From Clostridiales bacterium (GTDB taxonomy: Bacteria > Bacillota > Clostridia > Lachnospirales > Lachnospiraceae): DNA of 20,094 nucleotides. Where the stretch lies: contig JAHZAT010000082.1 of assembly GCA_019423795.1 (NCBI GenBank), positions 1-20,094 on the forward strand, given 5' to 3'. This document shows, one piece after another, positions 1 to 8,310 of this stretch. The notes beneath the pieces were generated by a model. It had not been told where the DNA came from. It did not search any database and saw only the letters and a program-made list of their open reading frames with translations. How positions within the stretch are numbered: the first letter of the stretch is position 1; each line of letters opens with the position of its first letter. Made by a program: the position numbers and the translations under genes.

Positions 1-42
1 TCTAAACTAGCGTTTCTTTATTTAAAACTTGTCTTATCGAAA

Positions 43-438
43 CTATTTAATCTTCTGACAAATTTCAATCACTTCTCCACAAGCACTTTCAATCTTGAAG
101 CAGCGAGATCCTTTTTCCCAGAAGTTAAGGCTTGTCTCAATTCCGTCTGATACGATCTTATATCCGTTTACTTTGCAATATTCATAATCTTTTTCAAGAT
201 CAGATGAGCGATATGCGATATGGTCGATTCTTGTTGTTGCACCTCCTGGAAGCTGGTCTCTCTGAGAGATTTCATACATTTTTCCATCCTGAGGATTTTC
301 AAGGAAATATACATTTCTTCCGCCCATTCCAGGGAATTTTCCTGCAACTTTAAATCCTAATTCTTCCTGATACCATTTTGCGTTTAATTCTACATCAGAA
401 CAATGAAGTCCGATATGATCCATAGGTAAATTTAACAT
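43..438 (-). CDS. VOC-family (glyoxalase/bleomycin-resistance fold) metalloprotein
   Basis: A 131-residue protein that fits a complete single-chain VOC protein made of two paired beta-alpha-beta-beta-beta modules. The four positions that bind the divalent metal in glyoxalase I-type members can be assigned: His8 in MDHIGLHC, Glu56 in KMYEIS, His73 in IDHIAY and Glu125 in GEVIEI. The intact H/E/H/E set suggests a working metal centre. The substrate cannot be read from sequence: lactoylglutathione-type lyase, epimerase, dioxygenase and a resistance protein are all possible. The start is supported by AAAAGGAG about 9 nt upstream. It follows the NifS-like gene with a 34-bp gap and no terminator between, so the two are probably co-transcribed from the promoter near 1513-1541. 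No clear terminator is visible in the 42 bases after it before the window edge. Confidence 0.85.
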   Translation of the reverse strand: MLNLPMDHIGLHCSDVELNAKWYQEELGFKVAGKFPGMGGRNVYFLENPQDGKMYEISQRDQLPGGATTRIDHIAYRSSDLEKDYEYCKVNGYKIVSDGIETSLNFWEKGSRCFKIESACGEVIEICQKIK

Positions 439-472
439 TTGTTTGACTCCTTTTTTAGGTGATTTTATTGTT

Positions 473-1447
473 TTATAATACAGTTCTTTCTCCTGTCACG
501 ATCTCTTTTAAGCTGTCAACGATCTTGTCTGCGTCTTCCATCGTTGTTCCTGCTTTCAATGAGAATGAAACGGATTCTGCACTTTCAGCTTTACTTCTTC
601 CGATTGCTGCAAGAATGTTAGAATTTGTTCCGATTCCTGCTTCAATTCCTTCTTCTTTCAAAGCTTTCTGTACAACTGCTGCAGATACATTTTTGATTCT
701 GATATTTAAATGATTGGTGAGATGATGATCTTTGTGTCCATTCAATTCTACATCTTCAATCTCAGCAAAAATACGTTCACACATATGATTTCTGACTGGA
801 CGGATTTCTTCCATAAATGTTGTTGCCTTTGCTGCTAAACTTTCTGCCATATCTGACATCACTGTTAATGTTTCTTCGCTTAATGCAGTTTCTGACACAT
901 ATTCTCCAGCTCCTGTGCTCTTTCTTACATATAAAAATCCTGCATTTTCAGGACCTCCAAAATAAGATGCATCTGCTGTCAGCATATCAATATGACTTCT
1001 TTCTACATTGATCGGCATTTTTCCAAATGCAAACGCTGCATCTGTGTGGAAGATCACACCTTTCTCTGATGTCATTGTTCCGATTCCTGTAAATGGCTCA
1101 GAAGTTCCTGTCTGGCAGTTTGCTGCTGTCACTGAAATCAGTTCTGTGTTTTCTTTCAGTTCATTTTCGATCATTGCTACTTCCACACGACCGGTTGTGA
1201 TCGGATCTAAATATGTCACAACAGCGTCTTTTCGTTCTAGTCTAGAACACTCATCCAATACTTCTGGATCTTCCATCGTCGTGATGATCACATGAGGACG
1301 TGCTTTTTTTGATGCTTTCACTACAGCTTTTAAAGCTTTTAAGTGTCCATCTGCTCTTCCTGATGTAAAATAAATCTCTTCCGGTGTTGCTCCGATGGAT
1401 GCAGCAATCTTTTTACGTGCTTCGCTCTCACAATTTTCCTTGCTCAT
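473..1447 (-). CDS. Degenerate class-V aminotransferase / NifS-like protein, probably a pseudoenzyme
   Basis: A 324-residue protein of the cysteine desulfurase (NifS/IscS) fold that is shorter than the usual 380-400 residues. Seen: EEIYFTSG (23-30) aligns with the family's EEIxFTSG; FHTDAAFAFGK (133-143) keeps the Asp136 that would contact the PLP pyridine nitrogen; the C-terminal small domain is recognisable (about 240-315). Missing: the N-terminal YLDNAATT segment; the Schiff-base lysine, since the SGHKxxGP motif is replaced by ADASYFGGP (158-166); the RxGTxN motif; and the catalytic Cys loop, where AGIGTNSN (270-277) stands in. The start is firm, with AGGAGG 8 nt upstream, and the frame is open throughout, so it is an intact gene and not a recent pseudogene. 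I infer a non-desulfurase or regulatory role. It leads an operon with the VOC gene. Confidence 0.8.
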   Translation of the reverse strand: MSKENCESEARKKIAASIGATPEEIYFTSGRADGHLKALKAVVKASKKARPHVIITTMEDPEVLDECSRLERKDAVVTYLDPITTGRVEVAMIENELKENTELISVTAANCQTGTSEPFTGIGTMTSEKGVIFHTDAAFAFGKMPINVERSHIDMLTADASYFGGPENAGFLYVRKSTGAGEYVSETALSEETLTVMSDMAESLAAKATTFMEEIRPVRNHMCERIFAEIEDVELNGHKDHHLTNHLNIRIKNVSAAVVQKALKEEGIEAGIGTNSNILAAIGRSKAESAESVSFSLKAGTTMEDADKIVDSLKEIVTGERTVL

Positions 1448-1512
1448 CTTTGTTTTCCTCCTTTTATTTCTGTTTTAGATATAAAAATCTTTAACAAACA
1501 GATTTTATCTTT

Positions 1513-1541
1513 ATTATAGATATTATTTTCTGTTATTTCAA
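1513..1541 (-). promoter_or_regulatory. Predicted sigma-A promoter of the NifS-like/VOC operon
   Basis: On the minus strand TTGAAA (1536-1541) and a perfect TATAAT (1513-1518) are separated by 17 bp. The start codon lies about 65 bp further on. No other good promoter is visible between the terminator at 1575-1610 and the gene. Confidence 0.75.
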
Positions 1542-1574
1542 GATTTAATGCATAATCCGTAAATTTGCACAAAA

Positions 1575-1610
1575 AAAGCATAGAACTTTTGGTAATATGT
1601 TCTATACTTT
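1575..1610 (-). terminator. Rho-independent terminator after the S41 protease gene
   Basis: A 12-bp stem with one G-T pair (arms 1575-1586 and 1599-1610) encloses a 12-nt loop. Read on the minus strand it is followed by a run of T (A-run at 1571-1577 on the plus strand). It starts 26 bp past the protease stop codon. The other side also carries a T-rich tail, so it might work in both directions. Confidence 0.8.
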
Positions 1611-1636
1611 CTTTTTTATATCTATCTTTACAATTC

Positions 1637-2776
1637 TTATTTCTTCTGTAAGATAGAAAGCGCTTTATTTAATTGTTCGTCAGCTTTTGTCTTCGTATTA
1701 TCTTTTACTTCGACATCCGGCTTGATTCCTTTTTTATGGATGTTATGTCCTGCTGGTGTGTAATAAGACGAATAAGTCAGTTTCACATAAGATCCATCAC
1801 CAACTTCAAAGAATCCCTGTACGATCCCTTTTCCAAATGTTGTCTCTCCAACCAGCGTTCCGGCTTTATCATCTTTGATCGCACCAGAAAGGATCTCTGC
1901 TGCACTCGCGCTGTTACCATTAACTAACACGCATAGTGGCATATCAAGCTGTTCATTCTTTGTGTCTTTGTAATATTTCTTATTACCATTCTTATCTTCA
2001 GTATAAACAATCGTTCCTTTTGGAAGAATCTGTCCTGCAATATCCACTACACTTGTCAGTAAACCGCCAGGATTATCCCTAAGATCTATGATCAATTTCT
2101 TTGCACCTTGTTTCTTAAGACTTTTCAGTCCACTTCGAAACTGGCTGACTGTTACTTCATCAAATTCAGTGATCTGAAGATATCCAACTTTATCTTGTAA
2201 CATCTTTGTTTCAACTGTTGGATTCTCAATCGATTGTCTTGTAAATGTATAAGTCTTTGATGTCTGATTTCTTGTAAATGTTAATTTAACTTTCGTTCCT
2301 TCTGCACCTTTGATCTTCTTAACAATATCATCTAGTGCATCCGATGTTTTTAATTTATAGTTTCCTACTTTTGTTAAAATATCCCCTTTTTTCAGTCCAC
2401 TTCCGTCTGCCGGGCTTCCTTTCACTGGTTTCACAACTGTTATGATCCCTGTCTTTATATCCTGTGTAAGATATATTCCAACTCCATAATAAACACCACT
2501 TGTAGATTGTTCTAATTCCTTAAAATCATCCTCTGAATAATACGTGGAATAGACATCTCCCAGTCCTGCAACTAAACCTTTGTAGGTACAATCTTCCAAC
2601 TCACTCTTCTTAACAGAACCTTTATAATATTTATCAATGATCTGTTCTATCCGATTAATCTTTCTTGCTGTCTGTAAGGTCGTACTTGGGATCGCATAGG
2701 CACGATAAAGAAAAAATCCTTCCACAATACATACGACAACAAGTAGTCCTACGAGTATTTTTGAAAACTTCTTCAT
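1637..2776 (-). CDS. S41-family C-terminal processing peptidase (CtpA type), membrane-anchored
   Basis: A 379-residue serine protease of the Ctp/Prc family. An N-terminal hydrophobic segment (residues 7-24) should anchor or export it, leaving the rest outside the membrane. A PDZ domain follows (about 92-170, with YYGVGIYL and VKGSPADGSGLKKGD), then the S41 core. The catalytic pair is visible: Ser289 in GNSASAAE and Lys316 in TFGKGIVQ. DNPGGLL (234-240) is a further family motif. Relatives trim envelope proteins and peptidoglycan hydrolases at their C-terminal tails. It is the last gene of the regulator-ftsE-ftsX-M23 operon, 32 bp after the M23 gene and ahead of a strong terminator, which makes a role in turnover of the neighbouring hydrolase plausible, though that is inference. 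AAAGGAA lies about 9 nt before the start. Confidence 0.9.
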   Translation of the reverse strand: MKKFSKILVGLLVVVCIVEGFFLYRAYAIPSTTLQTARKINRIEQIIDKYYKGSVKKSELEDCTYKGLVAGLGDVYSTYYSEDDFKELEQSTSGVYYGVGIYLTQDIKTGIITVVKPVKGSPADGSGLKKGDILTKVGNYKLKTSDALDDIVKKIKGAEGTKVKLTFTRNQTSKTYTFTRQSIENPTVETKMLQDKVGYLQITEFDEVTVSQFRSGLKSLKKQGAKKLIIDLRDNPGGLLTSVVDIAGQILPKGTIVYTEDKNGNKKYYKDTKNEQLDMPLCVLVNGNSASAAEILSGAIKDDKAGTLVGETTFGKGIVQGFFEVGDGSYVKLTYSSYYTPAGHNIHKKGIKPDVEVKDNTKTKADEQLNKALSILQKK

Positions 2777-2808
2777 GAAATTAGTTCCTTTCTATTTATG
2801 TAATGACG

Positions 2809-4038
2809 TTATAAGTAATTTTGAGGATTTACATAATTTCCATTCTTTTTCACAACAAAATGCAGATGTGCACCAGATACCATACCAGTTGCTCCGGATT
2901 TTGCGATCGTCTGTCCTCCTGACACTCTTGCCCCTGAGGATACTAGAAGTTTGGAGCAATGCAGATACATCGTTTCCAGTCCATTTCCATGGCTGATCTT
3001 TAAGTAATTGCCATTGTATGCATTGTATCCAGCATCCACTACTGTACCAGAAGCTGCTGCTACGATCGTTGTTCCAGTTGAACATGGAATATCAATTCCA
3101 GCATGCAGTTTTCTGACTCCTGTAACTGGATGAATTCGGTAGCCATACCCTGATGAAATACTATAACAAGACGGTACCGGCCAGCTCAGATTTCCTGACG
3201 AAACTGTTGTTGCTGGCGATGTTGTTGTTGTAGTTTCTTTCTTGCTTTCGGTCGTAGCCTTTGATGTTGTATTCTTTGATGCCGTACTTCCTGTCATATT
3301 CTTTTCTGACTGTGCTTTCGATGTCGTATTGTCTGCATTACCGTCTTTCGCCGATGCAAGATCCATCTCTTCTTGTCGTTTTTCCTCTGCCTCGAACCAT
3401 GCCAGTAACTCTTTATCAGATGCTAACTGTTTCTGGTAAGAAGCTAACTTAGATTTCTTCTTCGCAGCTGCCTGATCCAGTTTTTCTTTTTCTGTCTTTG
3501 CCTTAGCAGTCAAAGTCTTTGTATTTTGATAATCCTGTTTCAGACTCTTCGTTGCCATTCGGATCTTATCTTCCGTTGTCTGTAATTGCAGAAACATGTT
3601 ACTGTCATATTTGGAGATCTTTGAAACATAATCAGCTCTTTTTAAGAACTCCTGAAAATTATTTGCTTCAAAAATGACTTCCATATATGCCATATTTCCA
3701 TTTTCATATAGAAACTTAATGCGCTTACTCATGATCCTTGACTGATCTTCTTTGGATGCCTTTGCCTCTTTTAATTCCTGTTGTGTCTTCTTTAACTGTT
3801 TCTGTACAGAAATAAGCTTCTCTTGACATGCCTCATACGCATCATTGCTCTTTATCATTTTCTCATCAAGATCTTTGATCTCCTGCTGCATCTTGCGGCT
3901 TTGTTCTTCTAATTTCTTTGTTTCCTGCTTTACCTGTTGTTTTTTGGCTGCAGCAAACACTGTCGTCATAGGCAGATTCGAAGCGATCATGGCTGATATT
4001 AACATCATAATGATCCCCGCCTGATATCTTCTTTTCAT
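2809..4038 (-). CDS. Secreted coiled-coil M23 (LytM-type) peptidoglycan endopeptidase
   Basis: A 409-residue exported protein. Residues 1-30 are a signal peptide ending near FAAAKK. Residues 33-225 are rich in Lys, Glu and Gln with heptad character and should form a long coiled coil as in EnvC, PcsB and CwlO. Residues 230-282 are a Thr/Ser/Lys linker, and 285-409 a LytM domain. Zinc ligands are intact: His312 and Asp316 in HAGID and His393 in HLHF; His360 (MYLH) and His391 complete the active site. In E. coli EnvC these positions are degenerate and it only activates amidases, so this protein is probably itself a hydrolase. Its place 12 bp after ftsX, with the coiled coil that FtsX partners use, suggests FtsEX controls it. 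GAAGGGG precedes the start. Confidence 0.92.
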   Translation of the reverse strand: MKRRYQAGIIMMLISAMIASNLPMTTVFAAAKKQQVKQETKKLEEQSRKMQQEIKDLDEKMIKSNDAYEACQEKLISVQKQLKKTQQELKEAKASKEDQSRIMSKRIKFLYENGNMAYMEVIFEANNFQEFLKRADYVSKISKYDSNMFLQLQTTEDKIRMATKSLKQDYQNTKTLTAKAKTEKEKLDQAAAKKKSKLASYQKQLASDKELLAWFEAEEKRQEEMDLASAKDGNADNTTSKAQSEKNMTGSTASKNTTSKATTESKKETTTTTSPATTVSSGNLSWPVPSCYSISSGYGYRIHPVTGVRKLHAGIDIPCSTGTTIVAAASGTVVDAGYNAYNGNYLKISHGNGLETMYLHCSKLLVSSGARVSGGQTIAKSGATGMVSGAHLHFVVKKNGNYVNPQNYL

Positions 4039-4050
4039 GAGTTCCCCTTC

Positions 4051-4959
4051 CTAGACTTTTAAATACTTACGGATCGTGATAGAACTTCCAAGCAATCCGA
4101 TCACGATTCCTACCAATAATGCTAACGGAAGTAAGTATAACATAATCTGCTGGATCGGTACAAATTTCATAAAGACTGTAACAACATGAAACTTATCATT
4201 CATCCAGTTGATAATCCCTTCATATCCTGCAAAAATAATTGCTGTTGGAATCAATGACCCCAAAATTCCTATGATTATTCCTTCTGCCTGAAATGGTGCT
4301 TTAATAAATCCATTCGCCGCACCGATCAGCTTCATAATTGAAATTTCCTCTTCTCTGACTGCAACTCCAATAGACACTGTATTGCTCACGAGGAAAATAG
4401 AAACTGCCATTAAGATCAGAATGATCCCACCTGCAAGATACGTTCCCATTGTATTGATCTTCATCATTCCTTCCGCCGCTCCTTCAGAATAACGGACTTT
4501 CCTGACACCATCAATCGTCTCTAAATGTGATACTACCTGTTTGTATGATTTTACTTCTTTTAATGTGATCTCATAGGAATCTGATTCTTTTAGCGGATTG
4601 TTCCCTTCGAATCCTTCCAGAAGCTCTTCATTCCCTTGAAATACATCCTTCTTATAGCTTTCCCATGCTTCTTCAGCAGATACATACCGCATCGTGGCAA
4701 TATCTTCTTTTTTCTTTATTTCTTCCCCAATCTGATCTTTTCTTTCTGCAGAGATACCTGGTTCAAAAAAAACAGAAATTCCTACAGACTGTTCCATCTG
4801 CTGCATCGTTGACCTTACATTCAATGCTACAGATAAAAATGTTCCTAACAAAAAGACACAAGCAATGATCGTTCCCAGTGATGCTAATGAAAACATCTTA
4901 TTCCTGAAAATATTCCTTGTGCCCTCTTTGATTCCATACAAAAACCTTCTAAATATCAT
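4051..4959 (-). CDS. ftsX: Cell-division ABC transporter permease FtsX
   Basis: A 302-residue membrane protein with the FtsX layout: a short cytoplasmic N-terminus (RFLYGIKEGTRNIFRNK), TM1 at about 24-48, a large extracellular domain (about 50-170), then TM2 (173-195), TM3 (222-246) and TM4 (270-292). VAVREEEISIMKLIGAANGFI (199-219) is the cytoplasmic coupling segment typical of FtsX. FtsX does not transport a solute; with FtsE it passes ATP-driven movement through its extracellular loop to a peptidoglycan hydrolase. The start overlaps the end of ftsE by 11 bp, so the two are probably translationally coupled, and AAGGGGG precedes the ATG. The probable target hydrolase is the next gene. Confidence 0.96.
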   Translation of the reverse strand: MIFRRFLYGIKEGTRNIFRNKMFSLASLGTIIACVFLLGTFLSVALNVRSTMQQMEQSVGISVFFEPGISAERKDQIGEEIKKKEDIATMRYVSAEEAWESYKKDVFQGNEELLEGFEGNNPLKESDSYEITLKEVKSYKQVVSHLETIDGVRKVRYSEGAAEGMMKINTMGTYLAGGIILILMAVSIFLVSNTVSIGVAVREEEISIMKLIGAANGFIKAPFQAEGIIIGILGSLIPTAIIFAGYEGIINWMNDKFHVVTVFMKFVPIQQIMLYLLPLALLVGIVIGLLGSSITIRKYLKV

Positions 4960-5632
4960 AGGACCCCCTTATCTCATCCTGTTCTATATGTCCATCTTCG
5001 ATCAAGATCACTCGTTTTCCCATCTCATTGACCAACTCTTTGTTGTGCGTAACAACTAAAACTGTTGTCCCACTCTTATTGATCTCTGAGAGAAGCTCCA
5101 TGATCTCTTTGGCTGTCACAGGGTCCAGATTCCCAGTTGGCTCATCAGCCAGCAATAATACTGGGTGGTTTACCAAAGCTCTCGCGATGGCCACTCTCTG
5201 CTGTTCTCCTCCTGACAATTCATTCGGAAAAGCATTCATTCGGTCTTTCAGCCCCACCATCTCAAGCATATTCTCAACCTGACGCTTAATATATCGGTGT
5301 GGCACTTCCACAACTTGCTGTGCAAATGCTACATTCTCAAAGATCGTCCGGTCTTTCAGCAGACGGAAATCCTGAAATACCATTCCCATCTGCCTGCGGA
5401 ACTTCGGCAGATTCCTCTGTGTCAGTTTCTTATAATCCTGACCGTTTACTATGATCTGTCCACTTGTCACATCAAGTTCTTTCTGTAAAAGCTTCATCAG
5501 GGTTGTCTTCCCTGATCCGCTCTTACCTACGATGAAAACAAATTCGCCTTTCGCAATGTCTAATGAGACATCCTCAAGTCCTATATTCCCTTTATTATAT
5601 TCTTTCGTTACATTTTTTAATGTGATCATCAT
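4949..5632 (-). CDS. ftsE: Cell-division ATP-binding protein FtsE
   Basis: A 227-residue ABC ATPase of normal FtsE length. Seen: Walker A GKSGSGKTT (36-44), Q-loop Gln87 in VFQDFRLL, signature LSGGEQQRVAIARAL (139-153), Walker B LLLADEPTGNLD (159-170) and switch His196. The VFQDFRLLKDRTIFENVAF stretch is characteristic of FtsE. It works as a dimer with FtsX at the division site or along the side wall. The gene starts 3 bp after the regulator's stop codon, so the regulator and ftsEX form one transcription unit. Two adjacent ATG codons exist; the first (5630-5632) is used here, but only a weak GGA lies in front, so translation may depend on coupling to the upstream gene. Confidence 0.96.
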   Translation of the reverse strand: MMITLKNVTKEYNKGNIGLEDVSLDIAKGEFVFIVGKSGSGKTTLMKLLQKELDVTSGQIIVNGQDYKKLTQRNLPKFRRQMGMVFQDFRLLKDRTIFENVAFAQQVVEVPHRYIKRQVENMLEMVGLKDRMNAFPNELSGGEQQRVAIARALVNHPVLLLADEPTGNLDPVTAKEIMELLSEINKSGTTVLVVTHNKELVNEMGKRVILIEDGHIEQDEIRGSYDI

Positions 5633-5635
5633 ATT

Positions 5636-6721
5636 CTAGTCCATTGTATCCATATGTTTCATATATTTTACTACCATCAGTGCAATTTTAAATGCGATTG
5701 CATCTTCAAAATTCCTCAGATCCAGATTCGTATTCTTCTGAATCTTATCCAGACGGTATACGAGTGTATTTCTATGAATAAACAACTGTCTGGATGTTTC
5801 TGACACATTCAGATTATTCTCAAAGAATTTATCAATCGTTGCCAGTGTTTCTTCATCAATGGAGTCTGGAGAATAATCTCCAAACACTTCACGGATAAAC
5901 ATCTTACATAATGGAAGTGGAAGTTGATAGATCAGTCGTCCAATTCCTAACTGATTATATGCGATCACACTCGCATCCTCATAGAAGATCTTGCTGACTT
6001 CCAATGCGATCTGTGCCTCTTTATAAGATCTTGATACATCTTTGATCGTCTCTGCAACATTACCGATCGCAATCTTGGCATCTTTGATCCCATATTCATT
6101 CAGCCCTTCTTTAATCTCTTTTGCATGCTGAATAAACTGTGCCTGTCCTTCATTCCCATTCACTGGTGTTACATAAACGATACTCTTCTCGTCCACTGCC
6201 GTAATAAAATCTGAATCTGCTCCGCTTTCAACCTCTTTCGTAGCTTCTAACAGATTCTGATCCTTCTCGTATTCTGCCTGAATCAAAAATGCAACTCTTC
6301 TCTGTTCCACTTCAATATGCAGCTTCTTTGAGCGGTTATAAATGTCAACCAATAATAAGTTATCTCTCAACAGGTTCTTTACAAAGTTCTCTTTATCCAG
6401 TCTCTCCTTATATGCAGTCAAAAGATTCTGTATCTGCATCACTGCAAGCTTTCCGACCGTATATGCATTCTCGCTCATTCCAGTAGCCAGAAGTATATAT
6501 TCCAGTCTCTGATCATCAAAAATCTTAAAATATTGAAAACCATCGATCACCTGGCTCTCTGCCATAGAATCTGCAAATTCTTCCGCATGTTGTGCTAATG
6601 CATCGGTTATCTCCATTGTTGTTACAACTATACGTCCTGACAGATCTAAAATACACAGATCGATCCCGGTTACTTCCTTCATTCCATTAATTGTCTCTTG
6701 TAATATCTGATTTGAAATCAT
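5636..6721 (-). CDS. CdaR/PucR-type transcriptional regulator (sugar-diacid-recognition-like, C-terminal HTH)
   Basis: A 361-residue cytoplasmic protein. The first 100 residues or so resemble the putative sugar-diacid recognition domain of CdaR (ITGMKEVTGIDLCILD-like start here as INGMKEVTGIDLCILDLSG, 11-29). The C-terminus holds the PucR-type helix-turn-helix: LNVSETSRQLFIHRNTLVYR (304-323) followed by LDKI and a terminal helix. Family members are usually activators that bind a small ligand such as glycerate, glucarate or a purine breakdown product. What this one senses is not clear. It is unusual to see this family as the first gene of an ftsEX operon; it may control its own operon or simply share its promoter. 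AAAGG about 10 nt before the ATG is the likely ribosome binding site. Confidence 0.85.
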   Translation of the reverse strand: MISNQILQETINGMKEVTGIDLCILDLSGRIVVTTMEITDALAQHAEEFADSMAESQVIDGFQYFKIFDDQRLEYILLATGMSENAYTVGKLAVMQIQNLLTAYKERLDKENFVKNLLRDNLLLVDIYNRSKKLHIEVEQRRVAFLIQAEYEKDQNLLEATKEVESGADSDFITAVDEKSIVYVTPVNGNEGQAQFIQHAKEIKEGLNEYGIKDAKIAIGNVAETIKDVSRSYKEAQIALEVSKIFYEDASVIAYNQLGIGRLIYQLPLPLCKMFIREVFGDYSPDSIDEETLATIDKFFENNLNVSETSRQLFIHRNTLVYRLDKIQKNTNLDLRNFEDAIAFKIALMVVKYMKHMDTMD

Positions 6722-6763
6722 CCTTTATCAACCTTTCATATTTGCCGTTCAACCTTTTCTTTT

Positions 6764-6800
6764 ACTATACAGCATTTTAAACAAAAAAAAAAGAAAAATT
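6764..6800 (-). promoter_or_regulatory. Possible promoter of the regulator-ftsEX operon
   Basis: Minus-strand TATAGT (6764-6769) is a plausible -10, about 45 bp before the start codon, with a T-rich tract upstream where a -35 should be and no good TTGACA match. The 254-bp gap 6722-6976 is otherwise AT-rich and holds the terminator at 6911-6942. This is a weak call. Confidence 0.3.
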
Positions 6801-6910
6801 TAGTGATTTTTTTATATCATTGTCTATTTTATACAAATATCTAGCAGAAAATCTTTATTTCATTGACCATAAATATCTCTTTTTAGCCGTAACCCCTTCA
6901 TATAACAAAG

Positions 6911-6942
6911 AAAAACATCTCAATCGTTCCTGAGATGTTTTT
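6911..6942 (-). terminator. Rho-independent terminator after the LytR-like gene
   Basis: A perfect 12-bp stem (arms 6911-6922 and 6931-6942) with an 8-nt loop; the arms end in A5 and T5, giving a U-tract on either strand. It lies 34 bp beyond the stop of the gene at 6977 and separates that gene from the regulator-ftsEX operon. Confidence 0.88.
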
Positions 6943-6976
6943 CGTGATATTTTATAATAATATTTATGAATGTATT

Positions 6977-8239
6977 TTAAATCTCGTCTTCTGATCCAAC
7001 AATTATACAAATTCTTGCACCGCTGTCAACACTTCCAACTTCATATTCCGGATTCTTAAAATAACTTTTCAGATCCTGTCCTAAATCTTTACTTTCTACT
7101 ATGATCTTTGTATGTGCTAAAACACCCTGTCTGTTTGTTCTTACAGATCCTACACTGTATCCGTCACTTGCCAGTTTATCTTTCCATCTTCCTGCAAGTC
7201 CTGAAATTCTTGTTGAATTCTGAATCTCGATCGTTATATTCTTTGAAGAAGATGCTGAACTATCAGATTTGGTTGTTGTTGACTTTGCTTCTGTTGTGCT
7301 CAATGCCGAACTTAAGTCTCCTTCTTCTGATAACATCTCATCAAAGACTCTCTTGGCTTCTTCTGTATCTAATTCAAACTTTCCATTGGATTCTGTTCCA
7401 TCTAACACTTTGAAATTTAAGTTCTTATCCTTAATTCCATGCATTCTCTCAAGACTTGTCGCTGCTTCTTCATAAGAAGCATCTGTCTTCACCGCATCAA
7501 AATAATTCTGTGCATATTCACGATATTCGGATAATGTCTTATCATTCAATGCAGATGCAACTGCCACGCAGATCTCTCCAGTAATTTCTGCCTGCTTGTT
7601 CTTATCTGTAAAAATATCACTCTCACTTAATAATGAATAGATTGCTGTTCCATTCAGGCTGTTCTCCCCAGCACTTAATGTTACATATTTATCTGTAGAA
7701 TCTGTATAAGCCATTGCTTCATCAAATTCTATTTTGACATCTCCTGCCTGATTCATCAGTTTCACAAACTTCTTATGTGATATCAGTTCATAGGAATTAA
7801 TAGAAATTCCCAGTGTCTTCTCAACCTGCTGTCTTAACAACTTTCCATTCTTTCTTGTTGCTTTGATCACATCTGCAACCGTCGCTTTGCTAACGCTAGT
7901 TCCCAGTGTCTGTTCGACTGCCTGTTTTCCCTTCTTCGTCAATGTAAGATTCATATCTTGTCTAAGTGGTACAAAAATCATCTCCTGATTCTTGTTATGA
8001 TATATTCGAATCACAATGGAATTTCCTGTCTGGATCATTCCAACGTCTACTCTTTCTTTGCTTTCTTCTTTTAACTGCTTTGCGATTTCTGCTTTCTTGT
8101 CTTTCTTTAATTTATTTGAAAAATATGTCTTAAATCCAAAAAAGCTTGCAACTCCACCGATGGCTGTCACCAGTATCACTGCAAGAATCCTGGCAAATAT
8201 GGCTTTGGCACCTAATTTACTTTTCTTCTTCTCTGCCAT
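6977..8239 (-). CDS. Membrane-anchored LytR-like protein with LytR_C-type C-terminal domain
   Basis: A 420-residue protein: Lys-rich N-terminus, one TM segment (about 16-36), then an extracellular part. Residues 85-230 resemble a diverged LCP (LytR-CpsA-Psr) domain: MIFVPLRQDMN (87-97), GDVKIEFDEAM (166-176) and VTLSAGENSLNGTAIYSLL (186-204) match the order of the LCP landmarks (GGVxV..., TLxxGxQxLNGxxALxY). The arginines that follow LNG in active LCP phosphotransferases are absent (SESDIFTDKNKQ). After a Ser/Thr linker (310-333), residues 334-416 look like a LytR_C domain (ITIEIQNSTRISGLAG...). It is probably a cell-envelope protein without classic LCP ligase activity. AAGGAGC lies about 9 nt before the ATG, and the gene has its own promoter and terminator. 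Confidence 0.72.
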   Translation of the reverse strand: MAEKKKSKLGAKAIFARILAVILVTAIGGVASFFGFKTYFSNKLKKDKKAEIAKQLKEESKERVDVGMIQTGNSIVIRIYHNKNQEMIFVPLRQDMNLTLTKKGKQAVEQTLGTSVSKATVADVIKATRKNGKLLRQQVEKTLGISINSYELISHKKFVKLMNQAGDVKIEFDEAMAYTDSTDKYVTLSAGENSLNGTAIYSLLSESDIFTDKNKQAEITGEICVAVASALNDKTLSEYREYAQNYFDAVKTDASYEEAATSLERMHGIKDKNLNFKVLDGTESNGKFELDTEEAKRVFDEMLSEEGDLSSALSTTEAKSTTTKSDSSASSSKNITIEIQNSTRISGLAGRWKDKLASDGYSVGSVRTNRQGVLAHTKIIVESKDLGQDLKSYFKNPEYEVGSVDSGARICIIVGSEDEI

Positions 8240-8271
8240 GTTCCTGCTCCTTCCGTTTATAAACTTTGTTT

Positions 8272-8300
8272 AGTATAACAAATTATTCGATTTATTTCAA
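8272..8300 (-). promoter_or_regulatory. Predicted sigma-A promoter of the LytR-like gene
   Basis: Minus-strand TTGAAA (8295-8300) and TATACT (8272-8277) are spaced by 17 bp and lie about 33 bp before the start codon. It faces away from the promoter of the plus-strand dehydrogenase. Confidence 0.75.
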
Positions 8301-8310
8301 CAATCCTCTA

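Noticed and set aside
2792..3085. Minus-strand frame of 97 codons inside the M23 gene
   Set aside because: It is an overlapping frame of a clear gene, with no start signal and no recognisable protein features.
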